From assembly GCA_013205645.1 (NCBI GenBank), contig JABMMH010000118.1:1-11196 (forward strand): a DNA stretch of 11,196 nt, in the 5' to 3' direction. The notes under the pieces are model-generated. The model was not told where the DNA came from, ran no database searches, and saw only the letters and a program-made list of their open reading frames with translations. This document shows positions 1 to 6,221 of this stretch, in pieces. The translations under genes and the position numbers were made by a program. The number at the start of each line of letters is the position of its first letter. The first letter of the stretch is position 1. The DNA comes from Polaromonas sp. GTDB lineage: Bacteria; Pseudomonadota; Gammaproteobacteria; Burkholderiales; Burkholderiaceae_C.

Positions 1-36
1 CAAGGGTCGCAAGTTCGAAACTTGCATCTCCCACCA
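1..36 (+). tRNA. tRNA 3' portion (cut by window edge)
   Basis: The visible part is the 3' end of a tRNA. The T-arm has stem GCAAG (9-13), loop TTCGAAA (14-20) and stem CTTGC (21-25). The 3' acceptor strand ATCTCCC (26-32) is followed by discriminator A33 and an encoded CCA (34-36). The bases before the T-arm fit the end of the anticodon stem plus a short GGGTC-type variable loop, so this is a class I tRNA. The 5' acceptor strand should begin GGGAGAT just outside the window. The anticodon is not visible, so the amino acid cannot be assigned; Lys or Val-type acceptors are possible but this is only a guess. A terminator follows 21 bases downstream. Confidence 0.88.
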
Positions 37-57
37 AATAAATAGTAATTTAATCAA

Positions 58-87
58 GGGCTTACGAGAAATCGGAAGTCCTTTTTT
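58..87 (+). terminator. Rho-independent terminator of the tRNA
   Basis: A 9-position stem (58-66 with 73-81), containing one G-T wobble and one A-G mismatch, encloses the 6-base loop AGAAAT. It is followed directly by six T residues (82-87). It lies 21 bases after the tRNA CCA end and reads in the same direction, so it most likely ends the tRNA transcript. Confidence 0.78.
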
Positions 88-215
88 AACGTCTGAGGCA
101 AATGCATTGGCTGTCGGGGACACACTATAAGCACACGCAGGGAAGGAATGACGATCTCCTCAGTCCCACTAGATGGTTGCGCTGCATGTCAAATTAACGG
201 TTGCCAAGTCTAGGC

Positions 216-240
216 ATTAGCAGGGCGAAGCCCTGCTAAT
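216..240. repeat. Perfect 11-bp inverted repeat (hairpin)
   Basis: ATTAGCAGGGC (216-226) and GCCCTGCTAAT (230-240) are exact reverse complements around the 3-base spacer GAA. On the minus strand the tip reads GGGCTTCGCCC, a compact and stable hairpin. No T-run follows on either strand, so it is not a classical intrinsic terminator. It lies about 190 bases past the putP stop and between convergent transcripts. It could be a 3'-end stabiliser of the putAP mRNA, a REP-like dispersed element or a scar of a past insertion. The sequence alone does not decide between these. Confidence 0.75.
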
Positions 241-277
241 AATCTGACCCGCACCCGCGCCGGACTGCAGGGAGCCC

Positions 278-343
278 AGCGATGTCAAATACCGTTTTGT
301 CATCGACATGGCCTCGCTGACACATGCGGCTAAAGAGGCATAG
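278..343 (+). pseudogene. C-terminal remnant of a YahK/CAD-like zinc alcohol dehydrogenase
   Basis: Plus-strand codons 278-319 translate to SDVKYRFVIDMASL and run on through seven more codons to a TAG at 341-343. From memory, the extreme C-terminus of E. coli YahK and related NADP-dependent zinc alcohol dehydrogenases has the form GDVKYRFVID. Upstream of codon 278 the frame no longer resembles the family and meets a TGA at 245-247. Only about 14 to 21 residues of a protein of roughly 350 would therefore survive. The likely reading is a degraded gene end left by deletion or rearrangement. The match is short, so chance similarity is not excluded. Confidence 0.45.
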
Positions 344-406
344 AGCCAGGTAAAAGCGTTTCAGGCGGGGCGTGATCAAGGCCATGGACCACGGTGAGAG
401 CCGGTG

Positions 407-427
407 AAGTTGAGTTTGGCTTAACTT
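407..427 (-). terminator. Weak hairpin at the putP 3' end
   Basis: AAGTTGAG (407-414) can pair with CTTAACTT (420-427), including one G-T wobble, around the loop TTTGG. It overlaps the last base of the putP stop codon. The stem is AT-rich and no T-run follows in the putP direction, so terminator function is doubtful. It may only be a weak 3'-end structure. Confidence 0.2.
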
Positions 428-1911
428 TAGAGCTTACTGAGCTCCAACTCCACGGCCTTGTGTTTCTCAACCATGGTGGGTGATGGCTTACCCATGCGGC
501 TGACGATCACCGTGGCGAGCCAAGCAAAGATGAAGCCAGGAATGATTTCGTACAAGCCCAACCAACCAAATTGCTTCCAGACCAACACCGTCAAAGCCCC
601 TACGAGGATGCCTGCCAACGCACCGTTGCGCGTCATATTCGACCAGAACAGCGACAAGATGATGGCTGGCCCAAACGCTGCGCCAAAGCCAGCCCAAGCG
701 TAGCTCACCATGCTGAGAATCTTGGCTTCGGGGTCGCTGGCGATGCCAATCGCGACCAACGCAATCGCCATCACCATGATGCGACCGACCCAGACCAACT
801 CATCGTGTCCCGCGTTCTTGCGCAGGAACGTGTGGTAGATGTCTTTTGTTAGCGCGCTTGAGCACACCATCAACTGGCTCGACAAGGTGCTCATGACCGC
901 GGCCAGAATGGCTGCTAGAAACAAGCCAGCGACCCATGGGTTGAACAACTGTTTGGCCAGTTCAATGAAGACGGTTTCAGAGTTGGCATTGACCGCCATG
1001 GCACCTTCCGGGTACATCAGAAAATACGGGATACCCACAAAACCAACCGCCAAGGCACCCACCAGGCACAAAATCATCCACGCCATGCTGATACGGCGTG
1101 CTGATGGAATGGTCTTCACCGATTCCGCCGCCATGAAGCGTACCAAAATGTGCGGCTGGCCGAAATAGCCCAGACCCCATGCCATCAGCGAGGCAATGCC
1201 GACAAAGGAGGCGCCCTTCATCATGTCCAACTTGGCGGGTTCGATCAAATCAGTCAGGGACTGCGTTGGCTGCAGGCCATTGATGATGACGAAATAGCCC
1301 AACACGGGTGCCACGATGAGCGCGGTGATCATCAACGATCCTTGAACGGTGTCCGTCCAGCTGACCGCCAGAAAGCCGCCAATAAAAACATAGGAAATGG
1401 TGCAGGCGGCACCGACCCACAATGCTGTTTGGTAGGGCAAGCCGAACATGTTCTCGAACAGGCGAGCCCCAGCCACCATACCAGAGGCGCAGTAGATGGT
1501 GAAGAACACCAAGATCACCACGGTGGTCAAGATTCGCAGCAAGTTTTGTTTGTCCTCAAAGCGATTTGAAAAATAGTCCGGCAGCGTGAGTGCATTGCCC
1601 GCCCGCTCGGTATACATGCGTAGCCTGGCGGCGACAAACCGCCAATTGAGGTAAGCGCCCATGGCCAAACCAACGCCAATCCAGGCCTCGCTCACGCCTG
1701 ACAAGTAAATGGCGCCCGGCAGTCCCATGAGCAGCCAGCCGCTCATGTCAGAGGCTCCTGCGGACAGTGCCGTGACAAAGCTGCCCAGCTTGCGCCCCCC
1801 CAGGATGTAGTCGTCCAAGCTGTTGGTCTTGCGATAGCCTAGAAAGCCGATGAACAACATAACGAACAGGTAAATGCTGAACATGATCACGGTGGGATCG
1901 GTAAAGTTCAT
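427..1911 (-). CDS. putP: Sodium/proline symporter PutP
   Basis: PutP is an inner-membrane transporter of the solute:sodium symporter (SSS, LeuT-fold) family that imports L-proline with Na+. The 494 residues are close to E. coli PutP (about 502), and the protein is hydrophobic throughout, as expected for about 13 helices. The signature SAGASDMSGWLLMGLPGA places Asp55, Ser57 and Trp59 at the same numbers as in E. coli. Tyr140 and Asp187 also match. Trp245, Tyr249, Ser341 and Thr342 match E. coli residues at an offset of one; Asp55, Ser340 and Thr341 of E. coli are known Na+-site residues. The ATG start has AAGGAG five bases upstream. The gene lies 71 bases after putA on the same strand and is probably co-transcribed with it, supplying PutA with substrate. 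No key residue is missing. Confidence 0.96.
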   Translation of the reverse strand: MNFTDPTVIMFSIYLFVMLFIGFLGYRKTNSLDDYILGGRKLGSFVTALSAGASDMSGWLLMGLPGAIYLSGVSEAWIGVGLAMGAYLNWRFVAARLRMYTERAGNALTLPDYFSNRFEDKQNLLRILTTVVILVFFTIYCASGMVAGARLFENMFGLPYQTALWVGAACTISYVFIGGFLAVSWTDTVQGSLMITALIVAPVLGYFVIINGLQPTQSLTDLIEPAKLDMMKGASFVGIASLMAWGLGYFGQPHILVRFMAAESVKTIPSARRISMAWMILCLVGALAVGFVGIPYFLMYPEGAMAVNANSETVFIELAKQLFNPWVAGLFLAAILAAVMSTLSSQLMVCSSALTKDIYHTFLRKNAGHDELVWVGRIMVMAIALVAIGIASDPEAKILSMVSYAWAGFGAAFGPAIILSLFWSNMTRNGALAGILVGALTVLVWKQFGWLGLYEIIPGFIFAWLATVIVSRMGKPSPTMVEKHKAVELELSKL

Positions 1912-1917
1912 AGAAGT

Positions 1918-1923
1918 CTCCTT
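1918..1923 (-). promoter_or_regulatory. putP ribosome binding site
   Basis: On the minus strand AAGGAG ends six bases before the ATG at 1911 (spacer ACTTCT, counting from the last G). It is a strong Shine-Dalgarno match and supports the chosen putP start. It also means putP can be translated independently of putA within a shared mRNA. Confidence 0.75.
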
Positions 1924-1982
1924 GATGTAAGGCGGGCGGGCTCAAAAATTGAAGGGAACATGCTGCAATTCGGTTGCGGGCT

Positions 1983-4900
1983 TCAGCCCATGGTCATGAG
2001 TTGGGCGTTACCGCCTGCGGCGGCGGTGTTGGTGCTGATACTTTGCTCGTGCATCAAAGCACTCAGGTCGTAGCGGGCACCCTCTGCGAGTTGTGCTGGC
2101 GTCAGACTCTCAATACGCAGGATGGCCCCTGGCCGCTGCGCGATGTGGCCAGACAAAATTTGCAGGGCATCGCCATCGCCCTCAAACAGCAGGGCGCTTA
2201 GGGCGGCTTCATGATTTAACTGTTCGTCGTTGTGCAGCTGTATAAACTTTTGAACCTCGGTTGGCAGGGCCGTCAGCACGCGCGATAAAACACTGTTTGC
2301 ACTGGGCGCTTCAAGCCAGCAGGTGTTGCCGCTGGCCAAGGCCGCTGCAACTTGATGAATCAGCCCAAGCGCCGTATTGGGTACCGCATAAACAATGCCG
2401 CGCGGCAACAATTGGTAACGATTGGCCTCGCCGGTGGGGCCGGGCAGAGTGAACAGTTGGCCCAGCACGCTGAGGGCGCAGTAGGACTCGCAAGCCGCAA
2501 GGGCTTTGGCAGTGTCGCTGTCATGCCAGCCTGCTAGTGAGAGGAAAGCCGGGTCGGCCAGAGCGGCGCAGAGGCTTTGCAGGGCGAGCAAGGTGGGCTG
2601 CGCGGCAGGGTTGACCTGCATGTGCATGCCCTGAGTGGGGTTCATGGGCATGTTTGGCAATGCGGTCAGCGCTTGGTTACCCTGTGACTTACCCGCTTGC
2701 AGCAGGCGGTATAAATAAAGCGGACCCCCGGCTTTGGGACCGGTGCCAGACAGGCCCATGCCGCCAAAAGGTTGCACCCCAACCACTGCACCAATGACAT
2801 TGCGGTTTACATAAACATTACCGACCAGTACCTTTTTCGTGACTTGGGCGATGGTTTCATCAATGCGGCTGTGCACGCCAAAGGTCAGGCCGTAGCCGGT
2901 AGCGTTGATGGCATCGAGCAACTCGCCCAGTTGTTCACGGCGATAGCGCAGCACATGCAAAACTGGGCCAAAGACTTCGCGTTGCAGCCGATCAATGCGG
3001 TCGATCTCAATCAGGGCGGGCATCACGAAGTGACCTTGGACGGCGCTTTCGTCCCGTGCCATGCGTGTGACGGGTTGCCCTTGCGCCTGCATGCTAACGA
3101 TGTGCTGCTCTATCTGGGTCTGCGCTTTTTCATCAATCACGGGGCCCACATCGGTGTGCATGCGGTCCGGATTGCCCATGACCCATTCGCGCATGGCCTG
3201 TTTGATCATGTCGACCACGCGGTCGGCCCCATCTTCCTGAATGCACAGCAATCGCAGCGCCGAGCAGCGTTGGCCGGCAGAGTCAAAGGCCGAGAGCAGC
3301 ACGTCCCCTACGAGTTGTTCGGCCAGTGCTGACGAGTCTGCCACAAGGGCGTTCTGGCCGCCGGTCTCGGCAATCAGCGGTATGCAGCGACCTTGAAGGC
3401 TAAGCCGTTTGGCCAACGTCTGAGCAATCATGCGGGCCACTTCGGTCGAGCCGGTGAACATCACGCCCGACACCAGCGGATGTTCTACCAGCGCGGAGCC
3501 AACGTGTTCACCGTTGCCTGGCACCAGTTGCACGGCGTCTTGCGGAACGCCCGCTTCGAGCAGAATTTTGACCATGACATCTGCGATCAGCGGAGTCTGC
3601 TCGGCTGGCTTGGCCAAGGCACAGTTGCCGCTGGCCAGCGCAGCGGCCACTTGGCCTGTGAAGATGGCGAGCGGAAAATTCCAGGGGCTGATGCACAGCA
3701 CCACCCCGAGCGGTCGGTTCAAATCATTGTCAAAGGTGGCTTCTACCTGAGCGGCGTAGTAGCGCAAAAAGTCCACCGCCTCGCGTACTTCTGCAATCGC
3801 GTTAGGCAGCGACTTGCCCGCTTCCCGCACGATCAGGCCCAGCAGGCTTTGCATGCGCTGCTCGAGGATGTCTGCGGCGCGTTTTAAGCAGGCTGCGCGT
3901 TCTTGTGGAGGTGTGCCTTGCCAGATTTGAGCGGAGCTACTGGCGCGTTGAACGGCCAACTCGACCTCTTGCAAAGTAGCCGGACGTACCCAACCCACTT
4001 GGTCGCGCGTGTCGGCAGGATTCAAGATTTTTTGCCAACCGTCATCGGCACTGTATGTTGCAGAGTTGGTGATGTCGGCAACGCTGGCCGTTGCCGCATA
4101 CAGGGCTTGAGTGCTGCGCAGCAGGCCTGCGGCGAGCGAGGCCAATTGCTGCTCGTGAGAGAGATTCATGCCCGAAGAATTCTGGCGCGATTGCTCGCCT
4201 AGGTCTGCAAACATATGCCGTGGGAGCGGTATTTTCGGATGCGGTGCGCCGAGTTGTCCGGTCTCGGTTTCAATGTGACGCGCTTCCAGTATTGGGTCAA
4301 CGACGAGTTCGGCTACGGGTACATCAGGGTCGCCAATTCGGTTCACGAACGACGTGTTGGCGCCGTTCTCAAGCAGGCGGCGCACGAGGTAGGCCAGCAA
4401 GGTTTCATGCGATCCCACTGGCGCGTATATTCGACATGGACGACCCAGCTTTCCGTCTGCGACCTTACCGGTGATCTGGTTATACAAGGGCTCACCCATG
4501 CCGTGTAGACACTGAAATTCGTACTGCCCGCTGTAATAGTTTTGCCCCGCCATGTGGTAAATCTCCGATACCGTCTGCGCGTTGTGGGTGGCAAACTGTG
4601 GGTAGATCGCATCGGGTGCAGCCAACAGCTTGCGTGCGCAGGCAAGATAAGAAACGTCTGTGTGGACCTTGCGTGTGAACACCGGGTAGCCATCTAGGCC
4701 GTCGACCTGCGCTTTCTTGATCTCGCTGTCCCAGTAAGCGCCTTTCACCAGTCGCAGCATCAAACGATGGCCGCTGCGCCTGGCCAAGTCAATCACATAG
4801 TCAATCACAAACGGGCAGCGCTTGAGATAAGCCTGTGCCACAAAGCCAATGCCGTTCCATCCTTTGAGTGACGGTTCAAAACACAGGCTTTCCAGCAAAT

Positions 4901-6056
4901 CGAGTGAAAGTTCCAGACGATCGGCTTCTTCGGCATCGATGTTGATGCCAATGTCGTAATGGCGTGCCAGCAACGTCAGTTTCAGCAGTCGCGGCAGCAA
5001 CTCTTGCATCACGCGCTCACGTTGGGCCCGGCTGTAGCGCGGGTGGAGGGCTGACAGCTTGACTGATATTCCCAGCCCTTCGTAGATTCCGCGTCCGTGC
5101 GAGGCCTTGCCTATGGCGTGAATGGCCTGCTCGTACGACTTCAGGTAGTTCTGGGCATCGGCCTCGGTCATGGCGGCTTCGCCCAGCATGTCGTAGGAGT
5201 AGCGGAACCCCACTTTTTCAAGTGGACGACTGTTGGCCAGCGCTTCGGCGATGGTTTGCCCGGTGACAAACTGCTCGCCCATGAGTTTCATGGCGCGGTG
5301 GACACCTTGACGGATCAGCGGCTCGCCGCCCTTGCCAATCAGGCGGGTAAGCGATGTTGCCAAGCTTTTTTCGCTGTTGGTCGCCGTCATTTTGCCCGTC
5401 AGCATTAAGCCCCAGACGGCTGCATTGACAAACATAGAGTTTGAGTTTCCCAAGTGGGAAGACCAGTCGCCATGGCTGATCTTGTCGCGGATGAGCATGT
5501 CACGCGTCGCGTTGTCGGGAATACGCAGCAGCGCTTCGGCCAGACACATCAAGGCCACGCCTTCTTGACTGGAAAGCGAAAACTCCTGAACCAACGCCTC
5601 AACCCCGCTGACGTCCTTTTTATTGCGCAGGACTTGCACCAATTGGCTGGCCACTTTTTCGATGGAAGCGCGTTGGCTTGCATCGGGCGTGTGCGCCAGT
5701 TGCACCAGCATCGGCAGGCACTCTGTCTCTGGTCGGTGCCAAGCGGCAGTGATGGCCGCACGCAGATCGGTCTGCGGTTGCACGTTTTGCGCCCAGTCCA
5801 AAAAAGGTTGCTCTGAAGGCATCGTTTCTTGGTGCAAGGCGGAATCGTCAGAGCCTTCTGTCAATGGGGCTGAGTCGTCAGTAGTTGCACCCAAAGTGGC
5901 AACCCCATTTAATTGACCTCGCTCAAGGTTCTCCACGTACTGTAAAACAGCTTGTTTGCACAACCAATGCGGTGTTCTGCCCAGCAAATTGGCGGCCTCC
6001 TTGATGCGGGTTCGCAGCGTTTCATCAACCTTGAGACCGAGCGTGACCGTAGACAT
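1983..6056 (-). CDS. putA: Trifunctional PutA: repressor, proline dehydrogenase and P5C dehydrogenase
   Basis: PutA oxidises L-proline to P5C with FAD, passing electrons to membrane ubiquinone, then oxidises glutamate semialdehyde to glutamate with NAD+. The 1357 residues exceed E. coli PutA (1320). Residues 1-48 form a ribbon-helix-helix DNA-binding domain with the TPHWLCKQA motif. A variable linker of about 40 residues follows. The PRODH barrel covers roughly 270-580, with Lys333 in KLSALHPRY, Arg435 and Tyr441 in the RLVKGAYWDSE segment, and Arg559-Arg560. The P5CDH (ALDH) domain covers roughly 650-1120, with ISPWNFPLA, Glu897 in ETGGQN, catalytic Cys931 in SAGQRCSALR, and Glu1027 in EVFGP. 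A C-terminal domain ends in NTAAAGGNAQLMTMG, the conserved C-terminal motif of long PutAs. The domains and the key residues checked are intact. The gene precedes putP, and the RHH domain suggests that PutA represses its own operon. Confidence 0.97.
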   Translation of the reverse strand: MSTVTLGLKVDETLRTRIKEAANLLGRTPHWLCKQAVLQYVENLERGQLNGVATLGATTDDSAPLTEGSDDSALHQETMPSEQPFLDWAQNVQPQTDLRAAITAAWHRPETECLPMLVQLAHTPDASQRASIEKVASQLVQVLRNKKDVSGVEALVQEFSLSSQEGVALMCLAEALLRIPDNATRDMLIRDKISHGDWSSHLGNSNSMFVNAAVWGLMLTGKMTATNSEKSLATSLTRLIGKGGEPLIRQGVHRAMKLMGEQFVTGQTIAEALANSRPLEKVGFRYSYDMLGEAAMTEADAQNYLKSYEQAIHAIGKASHGRGIYEGLGISVKLSALHPRYSRAQRERVMQELLPRLLKLTLLARHYDIGINIDAEEADRLELSLDLLESLCFEPSLKGWNGIGFVAQAYLKRCPFVIDYVIDLARRSGHRLMLRLVKGAYWDSEIKKAQVDGLDGYPVFTRKVHTDVSYLACARKLLAAPDAIYPQFATHNAQTVSEIYHMAGQNYYSGQYEFQCLHGMGEPLYNQITGKVADGKLGRPCRIYAPVGSHETLLAYLVRRLLENGANTSFVNRIGDPDVPVAELVVDPILEARHIETETGQLGAPHPKIPLPRHMFADLGEQSRQNSSGMNLSHEQQLASLAAGLLRSTQALYAATASVADITNSATYSADDGWQKILNPADTRDQVGWVRPATLQEVELAVQRASSSAQIWQGTPPQERAACLKRAADILEQRMQSLLGLIVREAGKSLPNAIAEVREAVDFLRYYAAQVEATFDNDLNRPLGVVLCISPWNFPLAIFTGQVAAALASGNCALAKPAEQTPLIADVMVKILLEAGVPQDAVQLVPGNGEHVGSALVEHPLVSGVMFTGSTEVARMIAQTLAKRLSLQGRCIPLIAETGGQNALVADSSALAEQLVGDVLLSAFDSAGQRCSALRLLCIQEDGADRVVDMIKQAMREWVMGNPDRMHTDVGPVIDEKAQTQIEQHIVSMQAQGQPVTRMARDESAVQGHFVMPALIEIDRIDRLQREVFGPVLHVLRYRREQLGELLDAINATGYGLTFGVHSRIDETIAQVTKKVLVGNVYVNRNVIGAVVGVQPFGGMGLSGTGPKAGGPLYLYRLLQAGKSQGNQALTALPNMPMNPTQGMHMQVNPAAQPTLLALQSLCAALADPAFLSLAGWHDSDTAKALAACESYCALSVLGQLFTLPGPTGEANRYQLLPRGIVYAVPNTALGLIHQVAAALASGNTCWLEAPSANSVLSRVLTALPTEVQKFIQLHNDEQLNHEAALSALLFEGDGDALQILSGHIAQRPGAILRIESLTPAQLAEGARYDLSALMHEQSISTNTAAAGGNAQLMTMG

Positions 6057-6064
6057 AGTTGTGG

Positions 6065-6070
6065 CCTTTT
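6065..6070 (-). promoter_or_regulatory. putA ribosome binding site
   Basis: On the minus strand AAAAGG lies eight bases before the ATG at 6056. It is a moderate Shine-Dalgarno match at acceptable spacing. It supports this start, which is also fixed by the RHH domain beginning at the first residues. Confidence 0.55.
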
Positions 6071-6078
6071 AATATGTA

Positions 6079-6088
6079 AATTTAAATT
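6079..6088. promoter_or_regulatory. AT palindrome at the predicted putA transcription start
   Basis: AATTTAAATT is a perfect 10-base palindrome immediately downstream of the predicted -10 box, overlapping the expected transcription start. Its place would suit an operator for PutA itself or a proline-responsive regulator. It does not match the GTTGCA motif known for E. coli PutA, and AT-rich DNA gives such palindromes by chance. Confidence 0.22.
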
Positions 6089-6116
6089 ATTATATTTTTG
6101 TGAAACCTGTAGCAAA
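6089..6116 (-). promoter_or_regulatory. Candidate sigma-70 promoter of putA-putP
   Basis: On the minus strand TATAAT (6089-6094) matches the -10 consensus exactly. TTTGCT (6111-6116) is a weak -35 element 16 bases upstream. The surrounding 6070-6120 is strikingly AT-rich against GC-rich neighbours, which is typical of a promoter. Transcription would begin near 6082, giving a leader of about 25 bases before the putA ATG. The weak -35 suggests that an activator or relief of repression matters. Confidence 0.55.
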
Positions 6117-6221
6117 TAGAGGTTACCCTTAAGTGGGCCCAGAGTTTGGGAAAGCAGTTTAGATGGGATACTGTCGGAAGATGTGGGTGTTAATGCCGGA
6201 CTTGGAGCCACCGGATTTCGA

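Larger units (their letters stand above)
88..426. other. Intergenic stretch without an intact gene
   Basis: This stretch separates the tRNA terminator (plus strand) from the putP stop codon (minus strand), so it lies between two convergent 3' ends. It holds a perfect hairpin at 216-240, a short alcohol-dehydrogenase-like relic at 278-343 and a weak hairpin touching the putP stop. I see no credible intact ORF, promoter or RNA gene in 88-215. The region has the character of decayed sequence next to a tRNA gene. Confidence 0.6.

Noticed and set aside
148..213. A 21-codon plus-strand ORF (starts MTISSVPLDGC) preceded by GGAAGGA.
   Set aside because: The Shine-Dalgarno-like bases run directly into the ATG with no workable spacing, the peptide matches nothing I know, and the surroundings look decayed.
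1912..1982. A separate promoter or terminator between putA and putP.
   Set aside because: No hairpin with a T-run and no plausible -35/-10 pair is present. The repeated GCCCGC stretches are direct, not inverted. Co-transcription is the simpler reading.
1983..6056. Many open frames on the plus strand and in alternative minus frames across putA.
   Set aside because: They are shadows of a GC-rich coding sequence. The putA frame carries family motifs from end to end and the others carry none.
6130..6221. An intrinsic terminator after the propeller gene.
   Set aside because: Only a 4-bp CCGG self-pair with an 11-base loop is visible and no T-run follows in the minus direction. Termination there may be Rho-dependent, or the transcript may read into putA.
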